NCBI RefSeq assembly: GCF_001447155.2
Contig: NZ_CP014754.1
Location: 248,001 to 312,000, forward strand
Reading direction: 5' to 3'
Length of the DNA stretch: 64,000 nt
DNA from: Marinobacter sp. LQ44
GTDB lineage: Bacteria; Pseudomonadota; Gammaproteobacteria; Pseudomonadales; Oleiphilaceae
Shown: piece by piece, positions 40,548 to 48,371 of the stretch
How positions within the stretch are numbered: the first letter of the stretch is position 1
Layout: the number at the start of each line of letters is the position of its first letter
Program-made: the position numbers and the translations under genes
Notes under the pieces: model-generated
Told to the model about the DNA's origin: nothing
Database searches by the model: none
The model's input: the letters and a program-made list of their open reading frames with translations, nothing else

Positions 40548-41438
40548 TCAATCAGTAACACGTTCCGCTCCATTGGCTGTCTCCTCCAATCGTTGCCTGG
40601 CAACAGCGATACCTTTACGAATGACCTCTGCGGAGGCGGAATCCTCGAAGCCAGCCAACGCTCGGCGCCAGTAACCGATCGCCTGTTCATAGCGGCCATC
40701 GTCGAAAGCCTCAACCCCCAGCATGCCCAACACTGTCGGCTGACGCGGATCCTTATCGAGTGTTTCATCTACCAGCGCCTGAACTTCATAGGTCAGGCTG
40801 CCTCCGGCCACATAGAATTTCAACTGAGCCAGTTGGGCCAGAAGATCGGCTCGGCGGCCTTCCAGTTCGATCAATCGCTCCAGGGCGCGAATCGACCGAT
40901 CTGGCTGACCGACCTTCTGGTACAGCGGAAACAACAAAGCCCAGACCTTGGGATTATCCGGCTGACTCTCGGCCTGCTCTTCGAGCCGGACAATCAGGTT
41001 CTCCGGTGAGGCACCGGGAGAGTTAAGAACCTCCTGCACCACGGCATACAGAGCCAGATCGCCATTGGCGCCCACCCATCGATAGCCGGTTACGGTGGCG
41101 GCAATCAATGCCGTTATCACCAGAGGGATTACAAAACGTCCTGCCAGCGGGTTCCTGAGAGGCACGCGACGACGGGCCTCGGTGTCCTCCAGAAGATTGC
41201 GTTCAAGCTCGTGACGGCTTTCTTCAAAGCGTGCGACGTCAACCTCGCCGCGCTCGCAGGCGCTTTCCAGTGCCGCAAGCCGACGCTCATACACGGCCAG
41301 ATTCTGCTCCTCCGCGCGGTCATCCGTTTCAAACCCTTGCTGCCAGTCATGGATCGCCCTTGCTCGCCGTAACGGTAGACTCAGGAACCACAGCGCTATA
41401 AGCAACAGTGTGCCGATACTTAACCAGAGCATAGTCAT
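40548..41438 (-). CDS. ccmI: Cytochrome c biogenesis protein CcmI (TPR apocytochrome chaperone)
   Basis: A 296-residue protein with a short N-terminal TM span (MLWLSIGTLLLIALWFLSL), a coiled region (LAVYERRLAALESACERGEV), a second TM span (IPLVITALIAATVTGYRWVG) and C-terminal tetratricopeptide repeats (PDNPKVWALLFPLYQKVGQP and onward). CcmI presents apocytochrome c to the heme lyase CcmF/CcmH. Its start overlaps the ccmH stop by 4 bp. Confidence 0.88.
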   Translation of the reverse strand: MTMLWLSIGTLLLIALWFLSLPLRRARAIHDWQQGFETDDRAEEQNLAVYERRLAALESACERGEVDVARFEESRHELERNLLEDTEARRRVPLRNPLAGRFVIPLVITALIAATVTGYRWVGANGDLALYAVVQEVLNSPGASPENLIVRLEEQAESQPDNPKVWALLFPLYQKVGQPDRSIRALERLIELEGRRADLLAQLAQLKFYVAGGSLTYEVQALVDETLDKDPRQPTVLGMLGVEAFDDGRYEQAIGYWRRALAGFEDSASAEVIRKGIAVARQRLEETANGAERVTD

Positions 41439-41923
41439 TCCGACCTCTCACGATGACGATGAATCAAAGAGGACAGGCGGGTACGCTCCTCCTCGGAGAG
41501 CGGCCGCACTCGCCGGTGCCTGCGTGCCCGGACAAAGGCAATCACAACCAGGGCGCCTCCTGCTACCAGCGCTGCCGGCAATGCCCAAAGCAGCCACGTG
41601 CGCCCGTCAAGGCGCGGATTGTAAAGAACGAACTCGCCAAAACGATTAGCCATGAAATCAAGAATTTCCTTATCCGCACGCCCCTCATGAAGCATCAGCG
41701 CTACCCGCTCCCGCATGTCCGCCGCCACCGGCGAATCGGAGCTGTCGATGGCTTGAGCATCACATTTAGGGCACCGCAATGACGCCGTAAGGTCGCGATA
41801 ACGCTCCGCCATCACCGGATCCTCGAAATGACGCGCATCAATTGCCGTATCCGCCATCGACTGGAACGAGGCCATCAAAAGCACGATGACCACACAGCAA
41901 CGGATCTTCAGGGTTAGCGCCAT
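41435..41923 (-). CDS. ccmH: Cytochrome c maturation thiol-reductase CcmH
   Basis: A 162-residue membrane-anchored protein with a signal segment (CCVVIVLLMASFQSMADTA), then LTASLRCPKCDAQAIDSSDS containing the LRCxxC active site that reduces the apocytochrome heme-binding Cys. FMANRFGEFVLYNPRLDGRT and a C-terminal TM span follow. It is the short form (E. coli CcmH N-half / CcmL type). It overlaps ccmG by 10 bp and ccmI by 4 bp. Confidence 0.93.
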   Translation of the reverse strand: MALTLKIRCCVVIVLLMASFQSMADTAIDARHFEDPVMAERYRDLTASLRCPKCDAQAIDSSDSPVAADMRERVALMLHEGRADKEILDFMANRFGEFVLYNPRLDGRTWLLWALPAALVAGGALVVIAFVRARRHRRVRPLSEEERTRLSSLIHRHRERSE

Positions 41924-42438
41924 TTCTCTACCTCCATCATGACTTCATCCACCTGGGCGGGCGTTATGTACCCAACGTGCTTGTATCGAACGATACCGTC
42001 TGCGTCGACCAGGAAGGTTTCGGGCACGCCATACACGCCAATTTCAAAACCCAGGTCACCGGCAGGATCGAAGATGTTGACCTCGAAAGGTTTTCCGAAC
42101 TCTTCGAGAAACTGTCGCCCCAGGTCACGGGCGTCTTTATAGTTGATGCCCACCATCTGAATGCCGCGCTCGGAGAGCGCCAGTAGCTGGGGCATTTCCT
42201 CCTTGCAGGTCGGGCACCAGGATGCCCAGACATTGACCAGAGATATCTGCCCGCGAAGCAGGGATTCATCCACCTCGGTATCAGGGTCCTCCAGCGTCGG
42301 GAGCGTGAACGCGGGAAACGCCTGGCCTATCAGGGCTGACTCGCGAGCACTGGGATCCAGCGAAAGCCCCCGGTACAAAAAGAAGGCCAGGCCAAGGAAC
42401 ACCACAAACGGAAGCAGCAGCAACAGGCGACGCATCAT
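41914..42438 (-). CDS. ccmG: Thiol:disulfide oxidoreductase CcmG/DsbE
   Basis: A 174-residue periplasmic thioredoxin with an N-terminal TM anchor (LLLLLPFVVFLGLAFFLYRG). VNVWASWCPTCKEEMPQLLA holds the CPTC active site, and YGVPETFLVDADGIVRYKHV contains the cis-Pro loop. It passes electrons to CcmH during cytochrome c maturation. It overlaps ccmF as ATGA. Confidence 0.95.
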   Translation of the reverse strand: MMRRLLLLLPFVVFLGLAFFLYRGLSLDPSARESALIGQAFPAFTLPTLEDPDTEVDESLLRGQISLVNVWASWCPTCKEEMPQLLALSERGIQMVGINYKDARDLGRQFLEEFGKPFEVNIFDPAGDLGFEIGVYGVPETFLVDADGIVRYKHVGYITPAQVDEVMMEVEKWR

Positions 42439-44432
42439 GCGCGAACCTCGCGTGCCGGCCTCATCGATTCGCGGTCAGCTGCGGCTGCACGGCGGCGACG
42501 GTAGCGACGGTCTGCCACGGCCAGCACGCCCCCGGAGGCCATCAGCAGCGCACCCAGCCAAAGCCAGCGTACAAATGGCTTGACCTGTAGGCGCATTGCC
42601 CAGCTGCCGTCGTCCAGTTCCTCCCCCATGGCCACGTAAAGGTCCCGCAACAGGCCGGGGTCGAGTGCGACATCGGTCATCGGCTGCCCTCGGGCAATGT
42701 ACAGGCGCTTCTCCGGGTACAGGGTGGTGACAATCCGGCCTTCACGGGCAACCTCGATGGTCGCCGTATCGGCGAGGAAGTTGGGCCCCCGACGCTCGCC
42801 CAGTTCGGTCAGCGTAAAATCGTACCCGCCCAGATTCACCTGCTCACCGATATCAAGCCGCACATTACGCTCCATGGCGTAGTTCGACACCATCACCACG
42901 CCCACGATGGTGACGGCCAGGCCCACGTGGCCGACCACCATGCCCCAGTATGAAGGGGTCAACTTACGCAATCCGGACAGCGCAGAGGACGCATTGCGGA
43001 CTTTATCAAACAGGTCGCGCACCAACGCCAGTACTACCCACAGGGCCGCCACCATCCCCAGCGCCACGGCGACATTCCACTGGCCGTTGTAAAGAAACGG
43101 TATCGATATCGCAATCGCCAGTGCGGCCAAGCCCGCCCCCAGTAGTCGCCGGAACAGCTCCCGACCGGGCATCTGCTTCCAGCGTGAGACCGGCCCCAGC
43201 CCCATAAAGGCACACAGCATGACGGTCAGTGGCACGAACAGGCTATTAAAGTAAGGCGCGCCGATACTGACCTTGCCCAGCCCGAGTGCATCCAGGATCA
43301 AGGGGTACAGGGTGCCCATCAGGACCGTGATCGTCATGATGACCAGCAAAATATTGTTGATCAGCAACAGAGCATCCCGGGAAAGCCAGCTAAAGCCCGC
43401 ATTGGCGCTCATTCGCGGCGCCCGTAGCGCAAAGATCAAAAGCGAGACGCCGACCGTTATTCCCAGCAACGCCAGAATGAAGAGCCCCCGAGATGGATCA
43501 TTGGCAAAGGCATGAACCGAGGTCAGTACCCCTGAGCGCACCAGGAAGGTGCCCAGTAACGAGAGTGAGAACGTGAAAATCGCCAGCAGTGCCGTCCAGC
43601 TCTTGAACGTGCCGCGTTTTTCCGTGACCGCCAGTGAATGTATCAGCGCTGTCCCGCTCAGCCAGGGCAGGAGCGATGCATTTTCCACCGGATCCCAGAA
43701 CCACCAGCCGCCCCAACCCAGCTCATAGTAGGCCCACCAGCTACCCAGAGCGATGCCGAGGGTCAGAAAGGCCCAGGCAATGTTGGTCCACGGCCGAACC
43801 CAGCGCGTCCAGGCCGCATCGAGACGCCCTTCGATCAGCGCAGCGATGGCAAAAGCAAAGACCACTGAAAAACCCACATAGCCCATGTAAAGCATCGGCG
43901 GATGGATGATCAGGCCAACATCCTGCAACAACGGATTCAGATCGGCACCGTCGGCTGGCATGCCCGGCAACAGGCGATCAAAGGGACTGGACGTAACGAC
44001 GATGAAAAGCAGGAACCCTGCGCTGACGACACCCAGAACTCCCAGAACCCGTGCCAGCATATCCCGTGGCAACTGGCGGGAAAACAGACTGACGGCAAAG
44101 CCCCAGCCACTGAGAATCAGACTCCATAACAGCACCGAGCCTTCATGAGAGCCCCAGACGGCGGTGAACTTGTAGTACCAGGGCAGCATCGAGTTGGAAT
44201 TACGGGCCACATAATCCACGCTGAAATCATCCAGAAGAAAACTGGCGGTCAGGCTGGCATAAGAAACCAGTAGAAAAACAAATTGCCCCCATGCCATGGG
44301 CTCTGCAAATGCCATCCACAACGGGCGCCGGGTGGCGGCTCCCAGCAAGGGCACGGTCGCCTGAAGCAGCGACAGGCAAAGTGCAATCAATAACGCGAAG
44401 AGACCAACTTCAGGGATTGTCAGGGTAAGCAT
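42435..44432 (-). CDS. ccmF: Heme lyase CcmF
   Basis: A ~665-residue polytopic protein that attaches heme to apocytochrome c. The heme-handling WWD motif reads GWGGWWFWDPVENASLLPWL, and about 14 TM spans are visible. The length fits CcmF (~650). An in-frame TTG at 44519 would add 29 residues with no similarity, so the ATG at 44432 is chosen. It lies 108 bp after the peroxiredoxin gene. CcmA-E, which load heme on CcmE, are not in this window and must come from elsewhere. Confidence 0.95.
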   Translation of the reverse strand: MLTLTIPEVGLFALLIALCLSLLQATVPLLGAATRRPLWMAFAEPMAWGQFVFLLVSYASLTASFLLDDFSVDYVARNSNSMLPWYYKFTAVWGSHEGSVLLWSLILSGWGFAVSLFSRQLPRDMLARVLGVLGVVSAGFLLFIVVTSSPFDRLLPGMPADGADLNPLLQDVGLIIHPPMLYMGYVGFSVVFAFAIAALIEGRLDAAWTRWVRPWTNIAWAFLTLGIALGSWWAYYELGWGGWWFWDPVENASLLPWLSGTALIHSLAVTEKRGTFKSWTALLAIFTFSLSLLGTFLVRSGVLTSVHAFANDPSRGLFILALLGITVGVSLLIFALRAPRMSANAGFSWLSRDALLLINNILLVIMTITVLMGTLYPLILDALGLGKVSIGAPYFNSLFVPLTVMLCAFMGLGPVSRWKQMPGRELFRRLLGAGLAALAIAISIPFLYNGQWNVAVALGMVAALWVVLALVRDLFDKVRNASSALSGLRKLTPSYWGMVVGHVGLAVTIVGVVMVSNYAMERNVRLDIGEQVNLGGYDFTLTELGERRGPNFLADTATIEVAREGRIVTTLYPEKRLYIARGQPMTDVALDPGLLRDLYVAMGEELDDGSWAMRLQVKPFVRWLWLGALLMASGGVLAVADRRYRRRRAAAADRESMRPAREVRA

Positions 44433-44540
44433 TTCGGGGCCGTGTTCGGTTGCGGGTTCGGCGATGACCGAACCTATCGGTGAAGGTTTCTCAGGTATTG
44501 CTTCGTCAGCCAGCCACAAGGCCAGCTGACGAATTCTCTA

Positions 44541-45179
44541 TTACTTCCGACCAGGTTGGCGGGTAACGCGCAGATACGGTGTCTGCTCATCCCATCCGTC
44601 GGGGAAGCGCTCTTTGGCCTCTTCGTTGGAGAGCGACGGAACGATGATCACATCCTCGCCATTCTTCCAGTCCACCGGCGTGGCCACTTTGTGGTTGTCG
44701 GTCAGTTGGAGCGAATCAATGACGCGCAGGATCTCGTCCAGATTGCGCCCGGTGCTGGGCGGATACGTCAGCATCAGACGGATTTTTTTCGCGGAATCGA
44801 TAATGAATACCGTTCGAACAGTCACCTTGGGATCGGCTTTTGGATGGATCATTCCGTACTGGTCGGCAACCACCTGATCCTTGTCTGCCAACAGGGGAAA
44901 ATTGAGCCCCTTGCCCTGGGTTTTCTCGATATCCTTCGCCCAGTCTTTATGGGAGTCGAGCGGGTCGACGGAGACCCCGATCAGCTTCACACCGCGACTG
45001 GCGAACTCGTCCTTACGCTTGGCGAAGGCGCCGAGCTCTGTGGTACAGACAGGGGTGTAGTCGGCGGGGTGTGAAAACAGCACGGCCCAGTCGTCTCCCA
45101 GCCACTCATGAAACTGAATGTTTCCCTCGGTGGATGCGACGGTGAAATCGGGAGCGGTTTCTCCAAGTTGCAATGTCAT
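44541..45179 (-). CDS. 1-Cys peroxiredoxin (Prx6 type)
   Basis: A 212-residue peroxiredoxin. The peroxidatic Cys45 is in HPADYTPVCTTELG, and no other Cys exists in the protein, so it is of the 1-Cys type. The long C-terminal domain (TPVDWKNGEDVIIVPSLSNE) is typical of Prx6 homologues. It removes H2O2 and organic peroxides in the cytoplasm. It is the first gene behind a MerR-type promoter and leads the ccmFGHI-lgt run. Confidence 0.95.
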   Translation of the reverse strand: MTLQLGETAPDFTVASTEGNIQFHEWLGDDWAVLFSHPADYTPVCTTELGAFAKRKDEFASRGVKLIGVSVDPLDSHKDWAKDIEKTQGKGLNFPLLADKDQVVADQYGMIHPKADPKVTVRTVFIIDSAKKIRLMLTYPPSTGRNLDEILRVIDSLQLTDNHKVATPVDWKNGEDVIIVPSLSNEEAKERFPDGWDEQTPYLRVTRQPGRK

Positions 45180-45228
45180 CGTTTCATTCTCCTTTGCTTT
45201 GGCTGTCGTTCTCGGTTCGTCAGTACAG

Positions 45229-45259
45229 ACGATATCTTTAAAGTCAACTTTAAGGTCAA
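45229..45259 (-). promoter_or_regulatory. MerR-type promoter for the Prx-ccm-lgt operon
   Basis: On the minus strand TTGACC (45259-45254) and TATCGT (45234-45229) are separated by exactly 19 bp, the over-long spacing that MerR-family activators untwist. The spacer holds a dyad, CTTAAAGTTGACTTTAAAG. It is close in sequence to the box in front of cueR-copA at 63165-63195, which suggests the same or a related regulator. Confidence 0.75.
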
Positions 45260-45278
45260 GGCGTTTGTCAGATGTTTT

Positions 45279-45791
45279 TTAGCCTGATCCATCGAGCTCG
45301 ACGTTCGTGCCCGATTTTTCGGGTATGAAACTGACATAGAGGAAAAGCACGGTGCCCAGCACAATGGCGATATCGGCAAGGTTAAAGGCTGGCCAGTGCC
45401 AGGATTGCCAATAGACATCAAAGGAATCCACAACATAGCCGCGGAATATCCGGTCAATCAGGTTGCCCATGGCACCGCCAAGAATAAGACTGTACGCGAT
45501 GGCTTCTCCCCTGCGGCGGCACTGAAGAATCAACCTGATCAGTACGATCGAGACCACTACCGCGATTGCGATAAGAAAGTAGCGCTGCCAGCCTCCACCA
45601 TCGGCAAACAGACTGAATGCGGCGCCGGTGTTCCAGACATGAACCCAGTTAAAGAACGGGGTCACCGGAATCGATTCGCCATACGCCATTGACTGCTGGA
45701 CCAGCCATTTTACAACCTGATCAGACGCCGCAATCAGGCCCGAAATAGCCAGCAGGCCATACGGCAAGTGTTTTTTGGCAACGATGGACAT
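45279..45791 (-). CDS. lspA: Lipoprotein signal peptidase II
   Basis: A 170-residue aspartyl protease of the inner membrane with four TM spans that cleaves the signal of lipid-modified prolipoproteins. The catalytic Asp motifs are GNLIDRIFRGYVVDSFDV and FNLADIAIVLG. NWVHVWNTGAAFSLFADGG is the conserved N-T-G-A-A-F region. It lies 3 bp after the cation-efflux gene, an arrangement known from lead/cadmium resistance operons (the pbrC role), so it should be co-induced by metal. Confidence 0.95.
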   Translation of the reverse strand: MSIVAKKHLPYGLLAISGLIAASDQVVKWLVQQSMAYGESIPVTPFFNWVHVWNTGAAFSLFADGGGWQRYFLIAIAVVVSIVLIRLILQCRRRGEAIAYSLILGGAMGNLIDRIFRGYVVDSFDVYWQSWHWPAFNLADIAIVLGTVLFLYVSFIPEKSGTNVELDGSG

Positions 45792-45794
45792 TGT

Positions 45795-46691
45795 TTAACC
45801 CTTAAGCGCGAGGATGCGCCTGGCCCCGTTGAGTACGATAACCCCCGCAATGCTGCCGATGATCAGGTCCGGGTAGTTGGAGCCAGTCCACGCGACCAGG
45901 GCGCCAGCGGTAATGACCCCCAGATTGATCACCACATCGTTGGCTGAGAATATCCAGCTCGCCTTCATGTGCGCCCCACCCTCCCGATGTTTGGATATCA
46001 GCAGCAGACAGGTGGTATTGGCGATCAATGCAATGAACGCAATCCCCATCATTACCAGCGACTCCGGCTCACTGCCGAAGACAAAGCGCCTCACCACCTC
46101 TGCAAGTACGCCTACAGCCAGTATCAGTTGGAGTACGCCCGCGAGATGCGCCGCACGCACCTGCATTTTCACGCTATGCCCAACCGCATACAGCGCGAGC
46201 CCATACACGGCCGCGTCGGCAAAATTGTCCAGGGATTCTGCAATCAGGCCGGTGGAGTGCGCGATCAGGCCGGCCGTCATTTCCACCACAAACAGGACGG
46301 CATTGATACCGAGCAACCAACGCAGGGTGCCGGACTCCTGCTCGGCAGAGATAGCCGTATCCCCGACCGCCTTAATTGACTCAGGGTCGGCAGCGGCCGT
46401 TTCCTGAAGCGAAGCTCCCAGCCCGAGGGTCGCCAGCTTCGCGGTGATAGGCTCAGCCTCGCCATCGTGCACAACCTTCAACTGCCGATCAGACAGCTCA
46501 AAGGACAGCCCGCGAATGTCTTCAAAACCGTTCAGGGCCAGGCGAATCATCCGTTCCTCCGAAGGACAATCCATCTTCGGTACGGTATACACACTGATCC
46601 AGTTGCCGGACGCTTCAGAGGCCTTCGACCCGGTGTTACCCTCTGCGGGTGTTGTGTCGCAGCCACAGGCGTCTTCACAGGATTTACTCAT
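45795..46691 (-). CDS. Cation diffusion facilitator-family transporter with Cys-rich N-terminus
   Basis: A 298-residue protein with a Cys-rich start (MSKSCEDACGCDTT), an HMA-like soluble part (VYTVPKMDCPSEERMIRLAL) and a CDF-type membrane domain of about six TM spans. The metal-site TM2 reads LIAESLDNFADAAVYGLALY and TM5 reads SWIFSANDVVINLGVITAG. It should export a divalent metal (Zn, Cd, Pb or Co) by proton antiport. The ATG at 46691 is preferred to 46736, because the longer form would run into the promoter. It shares a divergent MerR-type promoter with the CadR-like gene. Confidence 0.9.
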   Translation of the reverse strand: MSKSCEDACGCDTTPAEGNTGSKASEASGNWISVYTVPKMDCPSEERMIRLALNGFEDIRGLSFELSDRQLKVVHDGEAEPITAKLATLGLGASLQETAAADPESIKAVGDTAISAEQESGTLRWLLGINAVLFVVEMTAGLIAHSTGLIAESLDNFADAAVYGLALYAVGHSVKMQVRAAHLAGVLQLILAVGVLAEVVRRFVFGSEPESLVMMGIAFIALIANTTCLLLISKHREGGAHMKASWIFSANDVVINLGVITAGALVAWTGSNYPDLIIGSIAGVIVLNGARRILALKG

Positions 46692-46724
46692 GATACGGCT
46701 CCACTTGCGTATTGTCGGATTATG

Positions 46725-46755
46725 ATTTAAAACCATATAGCCACTATAAGGTCAA
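46725..46755. promoter_or_regulatory. Divergent CadR/PbrR-type operator-promoter, copy 1
   Basis: On the minus strand TTGACC and TTAAAT flank a 19-bp spacer containing the dyad ACCTTATAGTGGCTATATGGT. This matches the CadR/PbrR/ZntR-type consensus (ACCCTATAGTxxCTAxAGGGT). It should be bound by the adjacent MerR-family protein and drive the cation transporter and lspA. Confidence 0.85.
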
Positions 46756-46788
46756 TAGAGCAGATACCATTTGTTGAGGAGACACCCG

Positions 46789-47190
46789 ATGCGCATTGGT
46801 CAGTTGGCGCGGTCCGTAGGGGTTGACACCCAGACCATCCGTTTCTATGAGCGAGAGGGCTTGTTACCACCGCCGGATCGTCAGGACAACGGCTACCGTA
46901 TTTACACTGAACGGCATGTTGAGCGACTGGCCTTCATCCGGCGCTGCAGAATACTTGAGCTGTCACTCGCTGAAATTCACGAGTTACAGCGTTATCAGGG
47001 CGCGCCCCATCAGCCTTGCAGAGCCATCAACACCTTGCTTGATGATCACATCGCTCAGGTACGGTCTCAGATAACCGATCTGCAGGTACTGGAGAAACAA
47101 CTTGTGTCGCTGCGAGCAAGTTGTAACGATGATCGGGAAATTGAGGCCTGTGGGGTTCTCGAAGGGCTCAGCGAAGGAAGCATGCAGTAG
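46789..47190 (+). CDS. cadR: Cd(II)/Pb(II)-type MerR-family regulator, copy 1
   Basis: A 133-residue MerR protein. The winged helix starts MRIGQLARSVGVDTQTIRFY. Metal-ligand Cys sit at 77 (HQPCRAIN), 112 (SCNDD) and 121 (EACGVL), the CadR/PbrR pattern for Cd or Pb. It has no His-rich CadR tail. GAGGAG lies before the ATG. It diverges from the CDF-lspA operon it presumably activates. A near-identical copy lies at 51388. Confidence 0.9.
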   Translation: MRIGQLARSVGVDTQTIRFYEREGLLPPPDRQDNGYRIYTERHVERLAFIRRCRILELSLAEIHELQRYQGAPHQPCRAINTLLDDHIAQVRSQITDLQVLEKQLVSLRASCNDDREIEACGVLEGLSEGSMQ

Positions 47191-47204
47191 TAGCCTGAAG
47201 CAGG

Positions 47205-47345
47205 TATGCTCAGTATTAGGGTAGCCAGCGTGGAAAGATCAATATACTTGCGTAGGTGCTGAACATCCGCTCCCTGGCGGAGTTTTTCGACAACACGGAG
47301 CCTGAGTAGTCGGCAGATAGAGCAAGCACTTCATCATGTCTTGTT
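47205..47345 (-). pseudogene. Remnant of a TlpA-like thioredoxin gene
   Basis: This stretch is clearly similar to 51969-52100 inside the intact TlpA gene (for example GGATCAATATACT versus AGATCAATATACT, and TTTTTC(A/G)ACAAC), but it carries many substitutions and small gaps. It sits after regulator copy 1 exactly as the intact gene sits after copy 2. It is therefore a decayed or diverged relic of the same gene order. Confidence 0.75.
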
Positions 47346-47417
47346 TCGTTGAAAAGGCTGCATCAACTGTTGCCAGTAGTTCATTGGTAATTCGGCGCTG
47401 AAACAATACCAAGATCC

Positions 47418-48371
47418 TTAGTGCTGATCGCTCGCTCGGAATCGTAGTAAGCCGTGCCGTGCAAGGATCTTAGCGGCAATGGGTGAAGTGATCATTTGTA
47501 TCACTGCAAAGAATGCGGCAGGAATCGCAATTTCTGAAGGTAAGCCAGATGCGGCGACAAAAGCAGCAGCAATGCTAAATTCTTTTTTGCTCACGGTGAA
47601 GAGATAGGTAATCACTTCTTTCCGGTCAGAGGTTAGCAACCGTGAGGACATTCCTATCAGGTAGCCAATCAGATTAAGACTCAGGGCTGCTCCAGCAATC
47701 AAAAAAGCGTACCAGCCATAACCAATGATAGTTTCTGCGTTTGGGCCTACTACAGCCAGTAGTATCAGAAGATATATGATTGATCCAATTCCCGCGTACG
47801 TTGAATCATGGCGTGCAAAAAAATCTGGAAATCCTGTGCGTAAGCTCACTCCAACAACAGTGGGAACGAGAACGATCAAGGCTAATTCAAAGATGATTGC
47901 CCCGAGAGGAACTTCCAGCTGTATTCCAGTCAGCCATAAAAAAACGAATGGAACAATGAATGGCGATAGTGCTGTATTGACCGCATTAAAAACGGCTGCT
48001 AAGGCAACATTCCCCCGCGCCATTAATACCAGCAGCGGAGACGAAACATCTGTCGGCAATGTGCCAAGCAACGTTTGACCTGCTGCAAGAGGTCCGTTCC
48101 CGAAAAATAAACGGCCAGTCAGAAAACCGGCAATCGACATCGGACCATAGACCAGACCTAGTGCTAAAAATTGCCTTGAAGGTTTGCGAAAGACCACTCG
48201 AACGGCATGTGCGTCGAAGGTAAGACTGATGACAAGCATCAGCAGCGCGAGCAGTGGACCGATAAAGGGCTCTAGGTGCGTTCCTAACCCTGGGAATACT
48301 AAGACCAAACCAGCTAAAGTGATAACGAACCAAACAAGATTAGACTCCACAAAATAGATGAATCTGATCAT
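47418..48371 (-). CDS. SBF/BASS-like membrane transporter
   Basis: A 317-residue protein with about nine or ten hydrophobic spans. LLGTLPTDVSSPLLVLMARG, VALAAVFNAVNTALSPFIVP and VSKKEFSIAAAFVAASGLPS match the bile acid:sodium symporter (SBF) superfamily, which also includes arsenite (Acr3) and organic-acid carriers. The substrate is unknown. Its start overlaps the stop of the MBL gene as ATGA. The codon usage appears more AT-rich than the flanking lipoprotein genes, suggesting a different source. Confidence 0.75.
   Translation of the reverse strand: MIRFIYFVESNLVWFVITLAGLVLVFPGLGTHLEPFIGPLLALLMLVISLTFDAHAVRVVFRKPSRQFLALGLVYGPMSIAGFLTGRLFFGNGPLAAGQTLLGTLPTDVSSPLLVLMARGNVALAAVFNAVNTALSPFIVPFVFLWLTGIQLEVPLGAIIFELALIVLVPTVVGVSLRTGFPDFFARHDSTYAGIGSIIYLLILLAVVGPNAETIIGYGWYAFLIAGAALSLNLIGYLIGMSSRLLTSDRKEVITYLFTVSKKEFSIAAAFVAASGLPSEIAIPAAFFAVIQMITSPIAAKILARHGLLRFRASDQH

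Larger units (their letters stand above)
46658..47202. repeat. Duplicated block, copy 1 (CDF start + promoter + cadR)
   Basis: This ~545-bp segment recurs at 51257-51801 in the same orientation with only scattered single-base differences. It spans the first ~11 codons of the cation transporter, the divergent operator and the entire regulator gene. Confidence 0.95.

Noticed and set aside
39705..44432. The ccmFGHI-lgt run as ordinary core genes
   Set aside because: It is possible, but the missing ccmABCDE, the MerR-type promoter and the surrounding metal genes and decayed fragments fit an accessory unit better. Not proven without the whole genome.
45176..45457. A 93-codon leftward frame between Prx and lspA
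   Set aside because: It covers the 3' half of lspA in another frame and the Prx promoter. Its product is low-complexity and lacks a ribosome-binding site.
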